DNA of 64,000 nt from Bifidobacterium rousetti (GCF_008698235.1 NZ_PEBH01000007.1:1-64000); one strand, 5' to 3'; positions 1 to 9,580 are shown, counted from the stretch's first letter. Notes: generated from the sequence alone by a model not told the origin. Numbers and translations: made by a program.

Positions 1-35
1 GCCTGCAGCGGACTGGCAATCATTGACTATAAAGA

Positions 36-75
36 AGTAGTACAAACACACTCTTGAGTTCTCAAACCACCACAC
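36..75 (-). promoter_or_regulatory. rRNA operon leader with boxA-like motif (operon lies beyond left edge)
   Basis: Read on the minus strand, positions 53-67 give GTTTGAGAACTCAAG, the form of the actinobacterial rrn boxA antitermination site, followed by GTGTGTTTGT. No 16S gene lies to the right, so the rRNA would be transcribed leftward, outside the window. Upstream on the minus strand a possible promoter is TTTGCC (160-165) and TATGGT (136-141), 18 nt apart. The boxA match is seen in the sequence; the rRNA operon itself is inferred. Confidence 0.5.
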
Positions 76-316
76 ACATTCGATCCACAGAAACTTCATC
101 AGGAGTTTTCCGCAACCGAACGGCAGCAAGTGATAACCATAGCCACTCATCCGCGTTTTGGCAAACACGAGGGCATAACAAAACCGGAAACCGTTGCAAT
201 CACACGGTTCCCTCGGCGTGTCGCAAACAGCCTGTCATCGCTGTTCTGGTTTCAGGATACACCCGGGAACGCGATGCGCGGGTGACCCGAAAGTGACGAA
301 CAGTCGAACAAGTAGA
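68..316. other. Divergent intergenic region between rRNA leader and membrane protein gene
   Basis: About 250 bases with no convincing gene. A small open frame at 54-296 has biased, shadow-like composition and no clear ribosome binding site. The region probably carries the promoters for the leftward rRNA operon and for the gene that begins at 317. Confidence 0.4.
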
Positions 317-2572
317 ATGGCGGGCATGACCGATGCCTCCATCCCGCATACCCATGCCCTGACCGCAACGCCGGACACGTCCCCGTCACCGGACGTCGCG
401 CCGGCCCCGACCGCAGCCAAAGCAACGGCAACTGCGACGACGGGCGGCATCGCCCGTATCGGCGCCGCGGCGCGTTGGGCGCTGGCGGTGGCGGCGTGCC
501 TGTGGCTGGCGTGGTGCACGGCGGTCGGCCCGCTGTATTGGGCCGATTCGTCGATCGCGAACTTCGGATGGGTGAACGCGGGCTACGGCATCGCCGCGTT
601 CGTCGTCTACCTGCTCATCATCGCGGGCCTGGTGCGCAAGGCGCGCCACCAGCCATTGTTCGGCTGGACGACCGATCCTGACGGCACGCCGACGCCGCGA
701 CGGCTGATGCCGCGGACATGGCGGCGAAGGCGGATCGACACGACCGCCGACACCGGTGACGGGCGTCGCCCCGCCCGCATCCCCGGCATCGTCCGCGGCG
801 CATGGCGGCGGACGCACGCCGCCGCGCGACACGCGCGCACGTTCCTCGCGCGCTGGATCGTGCGCGTCACGGACAGACGCTGGAAGCTCACGGCGATCCT
901 GCTCGTCGGCTGGCTGTGGGCGCCGACGACGCTGTTCGCCGCGTTCGGCGCGGACCTGCGCAGCCAGGCGCGCGAGTTCAGCTGGGCGTGGAACCAGTGG
1001 ACCGGCCTGAAGCAGCCGTACATCGGCTTCTTCTCGTTCGCTCCGATGGACATCTACCCGACGGCGCACTACATGTGGCCGGCGGACCCGACGTACCTGA
1101 CCGACCAGCACAACATCGTGCTGACGCTGATCTACGGCGCCACGCTCGCGGCGTCGCGCTATCTGACCGGTTCCAACGACTGGGGCACGATCACGCTCGC
1201 GGCGACGCAGTTCCTGTTCGCGACGTGCGTGACGGCCGCGACGATGCACCGGTTCCTGAACCTGCCGTGGCTGGCCCGCGCGGATCGCGCCGATCCCGCG
1301 CATCCTGAACGCGGCGGGGAACGGCTCGTACCCCGCCGGTTCGACTGTCCGGAACGCGGCATGCGCGCGGCGCTGCCGGCTCAGGCCGCGCACGCGCCGG
1401 TCCGCGTGGCGGTGCTGCTGTTCTTCCTCATCTGCCCGCTGACCGTGTTCTCGACGATCTCGCTGACCAAGTCGCCGCTGTTCGCATTCGCGTTCCTGTG
1501 GGCGTTCGGCATCTGGTACGAGCTGTACGCGACGTCGGGCGACCGTCTGGCCGCGGCGCACGGGCGCGCGATCGGACTGGACGAGACGTTACGGAAGAAG
1601 GGCAGGGTTCTCAAACTCCCCCGCGGCACGTTCGCGGCGTTCGCCGCGGCGAACGCGGTGATGCTGATCTCGGCGAAATACGCGTGGTACGTGCTGCTCT
1701 TCGAGTTCGTGCTGGCACTGCTCGCCGACCGACGACGCTGGGCGACGTACGTAGTCGCATTGCTGCTGCCGACGATCCTCATCCACGGCGGCATCACGAT
1801 GGCGATCAACTCGGGGGCGATCATCGGGGGCGACCCGATCGAGAGCCGCGGCGTGCAGCTGCAGATGATCGCGCGCGTGGCGCAGCGCGACCCCGATTCG
1901 ATCCCCGAATCGGCCCGGAAGCAGCTCGCCCCGGTGTTCAACCTCGATCAGATGGCCGACGCGTACTTCCCGCAGGACGCGGACCCGGTCAAATCGTCCG
2001 GCATCCAGTCGAAAAAGGTCAGCTACCGGTGGCGCTCGGTCAAGCCGTCGGACATGGACGGGTTCAACAAGGCGTGGCTCGAGATCGTCCAGGCGAACCC
2101 GGTCGTCGCGATCGACGCGCTGATGGCGAAATGCTACGGGTACTTCGACATCGCGGACCAGCCGTACGTGTCGATGAGCTACTACGTGGACAGCGACTAC
2201 GTGCAGGTCAATTCGACGTGGATCAAGTACTACCACCACCAGTGGCGCGCGCAGGTGGCGAACTTCGCCGACTCGTGGGGCGCGATCCCGGTGCTCGGCT
2301 GGGTCACGCACGGCAACTTCTACGTGATCATGACGCTGCTCATCGGCGCGGCCGAGGTGATCCTGCGGCGTTGGCGGGCGCTCGCCTGGCATCTGCCGCT
2401 GCTGTTGCTCATGGGTGTGATGATCACCGCCCCGGCGAACAACTTCGAGCGCCACATGCTGCCCGTCGCGTTCTGCTTCGGTTTCCTCCTGCTCACGTTC
2501 TGGCGCGATTCGCGGGGGTTCCGACCCCAATCGGCCGGCGCGACCGCCGGATCGGTGAGGCAATCCCGATAG
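317..2572 (+). CDS. Large polytopic membrane protein of unknown function (DUF6020-like)
   Basis: A 751-residue integral membrane protein with about 12 hydrophobic segments spread from roughly residue 45 to the C-terminus, and a large hydrophilic loop at about residues 520-640. Its layout resembles bifidobacterial DUF6020 proteins and, more loosely, membrane glycosyltransferases of the mannosyltransferase type; that assignment is from memory, not a search. Starts at 317 and 326 are in frame and both possible; an upstream frame back to 194 reads through non-coding-looking sequence. The first 50 residues are Ala/Thr/Pro-rich and probably cytoplasmic. No catalytic motif was recognised. Confidence 0.7.
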   Translation: MAGMTDASIPHTHALTATPDTSPSPDVAPAPTAAKATATATTGGIARIGAAARWALAVAACLWLAWCTAVGPLYWADSSIANFGWVNAGYGIAAFVVYLLIIAGLVRKARHQPLFGWTTDPDGTPTPRRLMPRTWRRRRIDTTADTGDGRRPARIPGIVRGAWRRTHAAARHARTFLARWIVRVTDRRWKLTAILLVGWLWAPTTLFAAFGADLRSQAREFSWAWNQWTGLKQPYIGFFSFAPMDIYPTAHYMWPADPTYLTDQHNIVLTLIYGATLAASRYLTGSNDWGTITLAATQFLFATCVTAATMHRFLNLPWLARADRADPAHPERGGERLVPRRFDCPERGMRAALPAQAAHAPVRVAVLLFFLICPLTVFSTISLTKSPLFAFAFLWAFGIWYELYATSGDRLAAAHGRAIGLDETLRKKGRVLKLPRGTFAAFAAANAVMLISAKYAWYVLLFEFVLALLADRRRWATYVVALLLPTILIHGGITMAINSGAIIGGDPIESRGVQLQMIARVAQRDPDSIPESARKQLAPVFNLDQMADAYFPQDADPVKSSGIQSKKVSYRWRSVKPSDMDGFNKAWLEIVQANPVVAIDALMAKCYGYFDIADQPYVSMSYYVDSDYVQVNSTWIKYYHHQWRAQVANFADSWGAIPVLGWVTHGNFYVIMTLLIGAAEVILRRWRALAWHLPLLLLMGVMITAPANNFERHMLPVAFCFGFLLLTFWRDSRGFRPQSAGATAGSVRQSR

Positions 2573-2691
2573 GGCCTCCTCACTCCCGTCCCGCTCCCGT
2601 CGCTGTCATCCCGCGGATGACGGGATGACGCGCGCATCGCGGCGCCCCGCCATAGTCTGGAATCAGGCGCACGAGAGCGAGGGAGGTCGCG

Positions 2692-3855
2692 ATGCACAGG
2701 ACGAGGAAGCCGCGCGGCGGGGACGCGCGCGGGGGCGTGACCGTATCGGTGTTCGTGCTGCTGGCGGCGATGCTGCTGTCGGTGGGATTGGGCGCCGGAT
2801 TCCTGTTGACCCGTTCGCGCATCCCGCAATCATTGGAATCCTCCGAACCAGCCGGCAGCATGAAGGTCGCCGCGTCGCGGTTCGACGACGCGCGCTCCGT
2901 GCAATTGACGGTGACGCTCGGCACCTCCTCGACCATCATGTCGCCGGTGGCGGGCACGGTGACGGCGTCGCGTTGCGCGACGAACGCCGTCGTCGCCTCG
3001 GGAGGCGCGCCGATCAGCGTGGACGCGATTCCGGTGCTCGCGTTGCACACCGGCACGCCGCCGTACCGCACGCTGACCAGCGGCACGAAGGGGCCCGACG
3101 CGCGGGCGTTGAACGATGCGCTGCGCTCGCTCGGCTATGCGGCGCCGGACTCCGACTGGTTCACATGGAACTCCATCACCGCATACAACAAGTTGGCCGA
3201 CAGCGTGGGTGCCCGACGCATCACCAAGGAGGGCGGTTGGGCGATCGACCCGTCGTTCTTCATCTGGCTGCCGTCCGCGAGCGCGACGGTCGCCGAATGC
3301 CGGGTTTCGGTCGGACGGCAGATCACGCAGGGGGCGGAACTGCTGGTCACGAGCGCGGCGCCGGTGAAGGCGGCGTTGCCTGCGGGGGCGGCTACGGGTG
3401 ATCTCGTCGCGGGCGATCGTGTGCTGACGATCGGATCGACGACGGTGCCGATCCCGGCCGGAACCGCGGAGCTGACCGATCCTGGTGTGCTGGCGGCGAT
3501 CACGGGCAGCACCGAGTATCGTCTGGCGAGTCTGGGAGGCGGATCGGGGCAGATGGGCGCTGGCGGCGGAACCGGAGCCAGCGGCTCGGGATCGGGCGTG
3601 TCGGGCGGCGAGGGCGGCACCGTGCAGGTGTCGTATACGTGGCGGCTGGCGCAGCCGATCGAGGCGGTCACCGTGCCGCCGTCGTCGCTGTATCGGGCGT
3701 CGGGAGGCAAGGCGTGCGTGACCGTGTCGGGCAAGCCGACGTCGGTGACGATCATCGCCTCGCAGCTCGGCAAAACGATGGTCGCGCCGGACGGGGTGGA
3801 TTCGTTCTCCTCGGTGGATGTCTCCCCCGCATCCGACGCGGCGTGCCGGGGGTGA
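2692..3855 (+). CDS. Membrane-anchored adaptor of an ABC exporter with peptidoglycan-binding-like segment
   Basis: 387 residues. One N-terminal membrane segment (about 18-38) is followed by an extracytoplasmic region. Residues about 125-165 (GPDARALNDALRSLGY and the following stretch) resemble a PG_binding_1 repeat, and flanking beta-rich parts resemble a membrane-fusion (HlyD/MacA-like) protein. A Gly/Ser-rich linker lies near residues 282-308. It is the first gene of a tight operon with an ATPase (6-nt gap) and a permease, so it is most likely the periplasmic adaptor of that transporter. The substrate is unknown. Confidence 0.7.
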   Translation: MHRTRKPRGGDARGGVTVSVFVLLAAMLLSVGLGAGFLLTRSRIPQSLESSEPAGSMKVAASRFDDARSVQLTVTLGTSSTIMSPVAGTVTASRCATNAVVASGGAPISVDAIPVLALHTGTPPYRTLTSGTKGPDARALNDALRSLGYAAPDSDWFTWNSITAYNKLADSVGARRITKEGGWAIDPSFFIWLPSASATVAECRVSVGRQITQGAELLVTSAAPVKAALPAGAATGDLVAGDRVLTIGSTTVPIPAGTAELTDPGVLAAITGSTEYRLASLGGGSGQMGAGGGTGASGSGSGVSGGEGGTVQVSYTWRLAQPIEAVTVPPSSLYRASGGKACVTVSGKPTSVTIIASQLGKTMVAPDGVDSFSSVDVSPASDAACRG

Positions 3856-3861
3856 TCCGCG

Positions 3862-4557
3862 ATGACGGGGATCGCCGATCAGGGCACCATGCAGGGCAAG
3901 CGCGTCGAACTGACCGACGTGGGGCACACGTTCGATCCGTCGGGCGAGGACATGCTGTTCCGCCATCTGACGGTGACACTGCTGCCGAAGCATGTGTACG
4001 CGCTCACCGGTCCGTCCGGATCGGGCAAGTCGACGCTGCTGTCGATCATCGCCGGGTGGGTGACGCCGACGAACGGCACGGTGGAGCGCATCGGCTGCTC
4101 GCGTGTGAACTGGGTGCTGCAGAACCCGCACGGTGTGGCGCGCCGCTCGGCCGTCGACCATGTGGCGCTGCCGTTCATCGCGCGCGGCGAGGGCCGTGCG
4201 GAGGCGAGCGCGCATGCGATGGAGCTGCTGGACGCGTTCGGGCTGACGGCGTTGGCGGGCAAGCGGTTCCGGGACCTGTCGGGCGGCGAGGCGCAGCGGC
4301 TCATGCTGGCCCGAGGAGTGGCGAGCGGCGCCGATCTCATGCTGGTCGACGAGCCGACGGCGCAGCTCGATCTCAATACGGCGGCGACGGTCAACGAGCG
4401 TCTGCACGCGCTGTCGTTGGGCGGGGCGATCGTCGTGGTCGCCACGCACGATCCGCGCACCCGTGATGCGTGCACGGATCTGATCGATCTGGGCGATTTC
4501 CAGTCGGATGACCGGGCGACCGATCGATCGGACAACCATGGGGAGGTGGACGGGTGA
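3862..4557 (+). CDS. ABC transporter ATP-binding protein (MacB/LolD type)
   Basis: 231 residues with the complete nucleotide-binding set: Walker A GPSGSGKST near residue 51, signature LSGGEAQR near 140, Walker B LMLVDEPTA near 160, and the switch histidine in ATHDPRT. Size and pairing with an FtsX-type permease and an adaptor fit the MacAB/LolCDE-like mechanotransmission class rather than an importer; no binding protein is nearby. The start at 3862 lies 6 bases after the adaptor stop, and the 3' end overlaps the permease start by 4 bases, indicating translational coupling. Confidence 0.88.
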   Translation: MTGIADQGTMQGKRVELTDVGHTFDPSGEDMLFRHLTVTLLPKHVYALTGPSGSGKSTLLSIIAGWVTPTNGTVERIGCSRVNWVLQNPHGVARRSAVDHVALPFIARGEGRAEASAHAMELLDAFGLTALAGKRFRDLSGGEAQRLMLARGVASGADLMLVDEPTAQLDLNTAATVNERLHALSLGGAIVVVATHDPRTRDACTDLIDLGDFQSDDRATDRSDNHGEVDG

Positions 4558-5705
4558 TGACCGGGACGAACAGCCATCCGCGCCCCGACCGCATGCGGTT
4601 GCGCGGCGTGCTCGACGAGGCCGCGCGCAACCTCGCCTCCGGCACATCGCACGCGTGCGCGATGGCCGTGAAGCTCGCCTGTCTCATGATGCTGTGCGTC
4701 ACGGCCGATCTCGCGTCGATCACCGCGATCCAGCGTCAGGCCGACTCGTTCGTCGCCTCGGGCGGGTCCACGTACTCGATCACCTACACCGGGCATATCG
4801 ACGGCGCGGCGTGCGATCGCCTCGTCTCGCTCGACGGCGTCATCGCGGCCGGGGCGGTACGCGGCACGGCAGGCAAGCTCACGTTCGCGGCGCTGCCGTC
4901 CACGGGCGTGCCGACGTACGAGGTGACGACCGGCGCGACCGGCGTGTTCGCGAACAGCACCACCGCCGCGCGTGACGCGGTGCGACCGGACGCCGCACTC
5001 TCCGGCGTGTGGTTGTCGCAGGAGGCGGCGAAACCGCTCGGCGTCCGCGCCGGTGGCCGCGTCACGTTGCGCGACGATCGCACGGTCGACGTCGCCGGTG
5101 TCTACGACTGGCCGGACGACGGACGGCAGAGCGGCTACTCGTACGCGGCGATCACGCCCGTCCCCGCATCCGACGACGAACCGTTCGACCAATGCTGGGT
5201 CAAGGCGTGGCCGGTGCCCGAGAACCTCGAATCGCTGCTGCGCGTCACCACGATGGGCGACGAATCGGCCACACAGGAACGGCCGACCGTCGCGCAGCTC
5301 AACACGACGCAGGGACGCACGTTCGACGCGATCGCGGCGTACCGTGGGCGGCTCACGGCATGGGCGCCGCTGGTGGCGGGGGTCGTCGCGCTGCTGGTCG
5401 GATGGATCGCGGTGCATCTGCGGCGGCTGGAACTCGCGTCGGCGCTGCACTGCGGGGTGCCGAAACCCGCGATGGTCGCCGGCGTGCTGGTGGAGACCGG
5501 GGTCTGGGCACTGATCGCGATCGCGATGTGCACGCCGGCGCTGGCGTGGATGTGGCTGGCGAACACCGATGCGGACGCGATGGTGCTCACCGACACGCTG
5601 CTGCGCGTGCCCGCGGCGGCGTATGTCGGGGTGTTCGTCGGCGCGTTGGCGCGTGCGGCGACAATTCGGGAGCGGCAGCTGTTCCGGTACTTCAAGAACC
5701 GGTGA
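4554..5705 (+). CDS. ABC transporter permease, FtsX/MacB type
   Basis: 383 residues with the MacB fold pattern: one N-terminal membrane segment (residues about 42-60), a long extracytoplasmic domain (about 61-265), then three C-terminal segments (about 266-285, 305-330, 350-368). The GTG at 4554 overlaps the ATPase stop as GTGA; an ATG follows at 4557. Together with the two upstream genes it should form an exporter for a peptide, lipid or antimicrobial. The C-terminus ends in a short basic tail. Confidence 0.8.
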   Translation: MMTGTNSHPRPDRMRLRGVLDEAARNLASGTSHACAMAVKLACLMMLCVTADLASITAIQRQADSFVASGGSTYSITYTGHIDGAACDRLVSLDGVIAAGAVRGTAGKLTFAALPSTGVPTYEVTTGATGVFANSTTAARDAVRPDAALSGVWLSQEAAKPLGVRAGGRVTLRDDRTVDVAGVYDWPDDGRQSGYSYAAITPVPASDDEPFDQCWVKAWPVPENLESLLRVTTMGDESATQERPTVAQLNTTQGRTFDAIAAYRGRLTAWAPLVAGVVALLVGWIAVHLRRLELASALHCGVPKPAMVAGVLVETGVWALIAIAMCTPALAWMWLANTDADAMVLTDTLLRVPAAAYVGVFVGALARAATIRERQLFRYFKNR

Positions 5706-5744
5706 TGAACCGGTGATGGGCGGAAGTCACTACACTACAGAGGT

Positions 5745-6713
5745 ATGGCTGACTTTCTCGATGTGCTGACCTCGCATGTCTCCGAATCCGTTTCCGGAAG
5801 CGCCTCCGACGACGCCGGTGCGGTCGGTGGGTCCGGCGACGCACGGACGCTGCTGACACGGGTCGCGTTCGAATCGCTGACCGACGGCCTGTCCGACGAT
5901 CGTGTGGCGTCGATGCTGCGCGTACTGGGCTGGGACGGCGATTTCGCCTGTTTCGCGATCGCGGGACGACCCGCCGTGAACGCGGCCGCGACGATGCAGG
6001 CGGTCGACAAGGCGGTCATCGACTTGGGTGGATCATCGCCCGTGTGCGGCGTGCGTGATGGGGTTGTGGCGGCGGTGATCCGCATCGAGGCCGCGGTCAG
6101 ACCGGAGGTCGTGTGCACGGCGGTGTCCCCGGCGTTCGGCGGCGACGTTGTCGACGACGATGCGGACAGTCCGGATGACGCCGCAAACGGAAATGTGACT
6201 GCGACGAGTGAGCAGACCGACGGCGCGCGGTCGCCACTCTGTCTGGGACCTGTGCGTCACGGCGTTGCGGGCGCTGTCGCGACGCTGGGCGCGGCATTGA
6301 CTACGTTGCAGGCGGCACCGGCATTGGCGGCCGGCTCACCGATCGACGGCACCGGCGTCACCGGGGCACGCACGACGCGTCCCGTACGGGGCGTCGCGCT
6401 GTTGCGCGCGGAGGACGCGCTGCCGGAACGCGCGCTGCTCGGCGACCCGGACGCACGTCGCGAACTGGTCGACGTGGTGTACGGATCGCTCGCCGGCACC
6501 AATCCGGACGACCCGACGATGCTCACCGTCTCGACGTTCCTCTCCTCCGGAGGCTCCCTCGAAACCACGGCGCGCGCGCTCAACGTGCATCCCAACACGG
6601 TGCGCTACCGTCTCAAGCGCGCGGCTGACTCCACCGGCTGGGACGCCACCGACCCGCGCGAGGCCTACGTCCTCACCACCGCCATCGCGCTGGGGCGTAT
6701 GCACGCGGCGTGA
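5745..6713 (+). CDS. PucR-type transcriptional regulator with C-terminal helix-turn-helix
   Basis: 322 residues. The last 60 or so carry the PucR C-terminal HTH: LETTARALNVHPNTVRYRLK, followed by a region ending TTAIALGRM. The N-terminal 240 residues are poorly conserved and may sense a ligand. It lies 39 bases downstream of the exporter operon, close enough for co-transcription, and may regulate it. The stop codon sits inside the left arm of the terminator that follows. Confidence 0.72.
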   Translation: MADFLDVLTSHVSESVSGSASDDAGAVGGSGDARTLLTRVAFESLTDGLSDDRVASMLRVLGWDGDFACFAIAGRPAVNAAATMQAVDKAVIDLGGSSPVCGVRDGVVAAVIRIEAAVRPEVVCTAVSPAFGGDVVDDDADSPDDAANGNVTATSEQTDGARSPLCLGPVRHGVAGAVATLGAALTTLQAAPALAAGSPIDGTGVTGARTTRPVRGVALLRAEDALPERALLGDPDARRELVDVVYGSLAGTNPDDPTMLTVSTFLSSGGSLETTARALNVHPNTVRYRLKRAADSTGWDATDPREAYVLTTAIALGRMHAA

Positions 6714-6768
6714 TATACGAGAAAACCTGACGCTGAGGGGTGCTCAGCGTCAGGTTTTCTCGTATATC
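6712..6768. terminator. Bidirectional terminator, 25-bp perfect stem
   Basis: Left arm 6712-6736 and right arm 6744-6768 are perfect reverse complements around a 7-nt loop. The arms carry AAAACC and GGTTTT, so a T-rich tract follows a GC core in both directions. It separates the convergent pucR-type gene and rplA, and the left arm begins inside the TGA of the former. Confidence 0.85.
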
Positions 6769-6808
6769 CGCTATCCGTTGCGGGCAACGGCTACATCACT
6801 GATCGAAA

Positions 6809-7501
6809 TCAGGCGATGGAGGCCGGGTCGACCGGGATGCCGGGGCCCATCGTGGAGGTGATGGTGGCCTTGGTGACGTAACGGCCCTTGACGGTGGACG
6901 GCTTGAGACGCTTGACCTCTTCGGCCACGGCGTGGAAGTTCTCGTCCAGAGCCTTCTCCTCGAAGGAGGCCTTGCCGATCAGGAAGGAGAGGTTGCCGTG
7001 CTTGTCGACACGGAACTCGATCTTACCGCCCTTGATGTCCTTGACGGCCTTGGCGACGTCCATGGTGACGGTGCCGGTCTTCGGGTTCGGCATGAGGCCA
7101 CGCGGACCGAGCACACGGCCGAGACGGCCGACCTTGCCCATCATGTCCGGGGTGGCGACGACGGAGTCGAAGTCGAGGAAGCCATCCTGCACCTTGGCGA
7201 TCAGGTCGTCGTCACCGACGATGTCGGCGCCGGCTTCCTGGGCGGCGGTGGCCTGCGGGCCACGGGCGAACACCAGGACCTTGACGGTCTTACCGGTGCC
7301 GTTCGGCAGGCTGACGGTGCCGCGGACCAGCTGGTCGGCCTTGCGCGGATCCACGTTCAGGCGCAGCACGGCTTCGACGGTCTCGTCGAAGTTGCGGGTC
7401 GGCATGCTCTTGAGCAGCGCGATGGCCTGATCGGGGGTGTACAGGTTGTTGCGATCGACCTTCTCAGCCGCTTCGCGGTACTTCTTGGAATGCTTAGCCA
7501 T
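6809..7501 (-). CDS. rplA: 50S ribosomal protein L1
   Basis: 230 residues, the usual L1 length. It starts [21 protein letters not shown] and contains the conserved block [19 protein letters not shown] near residue 130. L1 binds 23S rRNA at the L1 stalk and represses its own mRNA in many bacteria. The gene lies 15 bases downstream of rplK and is surely co-transcribed with it. Confidence 0.97.
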   Translation of the reverse strand: MAKHSKKYREAAEKVDRNNLYTPDQAIALLKSMPTRNFDETVEAVLRLNVDPRKADQLVRGTVSLPNGTGKTVKVLVFARGPQATAAQEAGADIVGDDDLIAKVQDGFLDFDSVVATPDMMGKVGRLGRVLGPRGLMPNPKTGTVTMDVAKAVKDIKGGKIEFRVDKHGNLSFLIGKASFEEKALDENFHAVAEEVKRLKPSTVKGRYVTKATITSTMGPGIPVDPASIA

Positions 7502-7516
7502 CTGTCCTTCTCCTTA

Positions 7517-7948
7517 TCAGTCGGTCACCGTGATGCCCATGGAACGGGCGGTACCTTCGATGATCTTCATGCCAGCTTCGATATCACGAGCGGACAGGTC
7601 AGCCATCTTCGTCTCGGCGATTTCGCGGACCTGAGCCTTGGTGACGGAGCCGACCTTGTGGGTCAGCGGGTTCTCGGTGCCCTTCTCGATGCCGGCGGCC
7701 TTCTTCAGGAGAGCCGCTGCCGGCGGGGTCTTGAGGACGAAGGTGAAGGAACGGTCTTCGTACACGGTGATCTCAACCGGGATCACCTGGCCCATCTTGT
7801 CCTGCGTCTGGGCGTTGTACGCCTTGCAGAAGTCCATGATGTTGACGCCGTGCGAACCGAGCGCAGGACCCAGCGGCGGGGCCGGGTTGGCCTTGCCAGC
7901 CTGAATCTGCAGCTTGATCAGCGCGGAGACTTTCTTCTTGGGAGCCAT
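7517..7948 (-). CDS. rplK: 50S ribosomal protein L11
   Basis: 143 residues from the ATG at 7948, preceded by an AGAAAGAA-type ribosome binding site. It starts [18 protein letters not shown], with the [19 protein letters not shown] block in the N-terminal domain. A longer frame upstream to 7993 is unlikely because L11 starts at this methionine. L11 forms the GTPase-associated centre with 23S rRNA. First gene of rplK-rplA; a TATAAG on the minus strand near 8090-8097 could be its -10 element. Confidence 0.96.
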   Translation of the reverse strand: MAPKKKVSALIKLQIQAGKANPAPPLGPALGSHGVNIMDFCKAYNAQTQDKMGQVIPVEITVYEDRSFTFVLKTPPAAALLKKAAGIEKGTENPLTHKVGSVTKAQVREIAETKMADLSARDIEAGMKIIEGTARSMGITVTD

Positions 7949-8185
7949 GTTATGGTTCTTCTTTCTATAACGCGGTGCTATCGGTCGCCGCACCCGACCC
8001 CCGACTTATGCGTCGCGAACTGTTCTGAACTGTTTCAAACCGTTCGAACACGGACGCCGTCAAAGGCCCTGCGCGGTCTCCTCCCGCAACTTATATTGCT
8101 GTGCTGTGCTAGCGGGTCTCCCCTCCAGACACGAACTTTCTAATTCTGCCACCGAAGCCCGACGACCGACACGCCGACAAACGAA

Positions 8186-8214
8186 AAGATCCCGCACGCC
8201 ATGTGCGGGATCTT
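8186..8214 (-). terminator. Terminator downstream of nusG
   Basis: 12-bp perfect arms (8186-8197 and 8203-8214) around a 5-nt loop, followed on the minus strand by TTTT. It separates the secE-nusG unit from rplK-rplA. Confidence 0.85.
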
Positions 8215-8222
8215 ACAAGATG

Positions 8223-9104
8223 TCAGTCGAGCTTCTCGACCTGATCGAAGCCAAGCTCCACCGGCGTATCGCGGCCGAAGATGGACACGAGCACGGTGAG
8301 CTTCTGCGTGGTCGGCTCGACGTCGGAGACGACGGCGGCCATCGTGGCGAAGGGGCCGTCGGTGACGGTGACCTGATCGCCCACGGCGTAGGAGACCTCG
8401 ACGGTGCGCTTCTTGGCGGCGGCGGGCTTGTCTCCGGCCTTCTTGAGCGCCTCGGAGGCGATCATCGGGGCCATCATCGCGACGACCTCCTTGCGGGAGA
8501 GCGGCGCCGGGTCCTTGGTGGGGCCGACGAAGCCGGTGACGCCTTCGGTCTCGCGCACGATGCGGCGGGCGTTCTCGTCGGGCCACATGCGGATGAGCAC
8601 GTAACCGGGCACACGCACGCGGGTGATGACCTTCTTGCCCTTCTCGGTGTGCTTCTCGACCTCCTCCATCGGCACTTCGATCTGGAAGATCTTGTCTTCG
8701 AGGCCGAAGGACTGGATGCGGGATTCGACGTTGGTCTTCACACGCTTCTCGTAGCCGGAGTAGGTGTGCAGCACGTACCACTTGCCCTCGAGGGTGCGCA
8801 GGGACGCGGAGAACGCGTCGATGGCGGCCTGACCGGCATCGGTGGCCTCGGCCTGCTCGGACTCGTTGGTTTCGGTCTCCTCGTCGTCGTCAAGCGAAAC
8901 AGCGGGCTCGGAGGAGGAATCGACGGAGGCGACGGGCACGTCCGCAGCAGACGGGGCCTCGGTATCGACGGAGGAATCGCCCTCGGCGGAGTCCGCAACC
9001 GAAGCGGTCTCCTCGGCAGCAGGGGCGGCCGGAACGTCAGCCGGCTCGTTCTCCGGCAGGTCGGGCATCGCGTCGATGCTATCGAAATTCACTTCATCGC
9101 TCAT
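8223..9104 (-). CDS. nusG: Transcription termination/antitermination protein NusG
   Basis: 293 residues. The NGN domain begins near residue 105 ([19 protein letters not shown]) and includes PGYVLIRM and [17 protein letters not shown]-terminal KOW domain runs [15 protein letters not shown] to VEKLD. The first ~100 residues are an acidic Ala/Glu/Asp/Ser-rich extension with no counterpart in E. coli NusG; acidic extensions are known in actinobacterial NusG. It lies 42 bases downstream of secE. NusG couples RNA polymerase to Rho and the ribosome. Confidence 0.96.
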   Translation of the reverse strand: MSDEVNFDSIDAMPDLPENEPADVPAAPAAEETASVADSAEGDSSVDTEAPSAADVPVASVDSSSEPAVSLDDDEETETNESEQAEATDAGQAAIDAFSASLRTLEGKWYVLHTYSGYEKRVKTNVESRIQSFGLEDKIFQIEVPMEEVEKHTEKGKKVITRVRVPGYVLIRMWPDENARRIVRETEGVTGFVGPTKDPAPLSRKEVVAMMAPMIASEALKKAGDKPAAAKKRTVEVSYAVGDQVTVTDGPFATMAAVVSDVEPTTQKLTVLVSIFGRDTPVELGFDQVEKLD

Positions 9105-9146
9105 GCGTTTTCACCTTCGGGTGTACTAGGGGTCGTTACTGGAGGA

Positions 9147-9374
9147 TCAGCCGAACACCCACAGCGTGGCCTTGCCCAGGCCGAAGTCCATGCCGGTGAC
9201 CAAGGCCATCAGCAGCAGCACGAAGATGAACACGGCAAGGGACCAGAAGAACAGTTCCTTGGCGGTAGGGGTAACAACCTTGCGAAGCTCGTCGATGATC
9301 TGCTTGATGAACAGACCGATGCGCATGAAGACATTCGGCTTAATGGCCTTTTCGCTCTTGCTAGCCTTCGCCAT
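9147..9374 (-). CDS. secE: Preprotein translocase subunit SecE
   Basis: 75 residues with one C-terminal membrane segment (FFWSLAVFIFVLLLMALVTG) after the conserved motif FIKQIIDELRKVVTPTAKE. The ATG at 9374 is preferred because GAAGG sits six bases upstream; an in-frame ATG at 9380 directly abuts that motif. SecE clamps SecY in the translocon. It lies between tRNA-Trp and nusG, the usual order. Confidence 0.94.
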   Translation of the reverse strand: MAKASKSEKAIKPNVFMRIGLFIKQIIDELRKVVTPTAKELFFWSLAVFIFVLLLMALVTGMDFGLGKATLWVFG

Positions 9375-9408
9375 ATCCATCCTTCGCTTGGGGTATTCGT
9401 CAGAAACT

Positions 9409-9484
9409 TGGCAGGGAAGGCGGGACTCGAACCCACAACCTACGGTTTTGGAGACCGTTGCGCTACCAATTGCGCCACTTCCCT
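9409..9484 (-). tRNA. tRNA-Trp (CCA anticodon)
   Basis: Full cloverleaf on the minus strand: acceptor AGGGAAG/CTTCCCT, D arm GCGC, anticodon stem ACGGT/ACCGT with loop CTCCAAA, T loop TTCGAGT. The CCA end is encoded (9409-9411). It lies upstream of secE, as in many bacteria. Confidence 0.97.
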
Positions 9485-9580
9485 AGGTGAACTTCACCTC
9501 GGTTTCACGTTCTCGAAGAACGCTTCGCCACGGCGAAAACCGCCAAGTCGGTATATTAGCGAATGACTTCCGATTACACA

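Noticed and set aside
54..296. 80-residue open frame at the left edge
   Set aside because: No ribosome binding site, shadow-like composition, and overlaps the rRNA leader.
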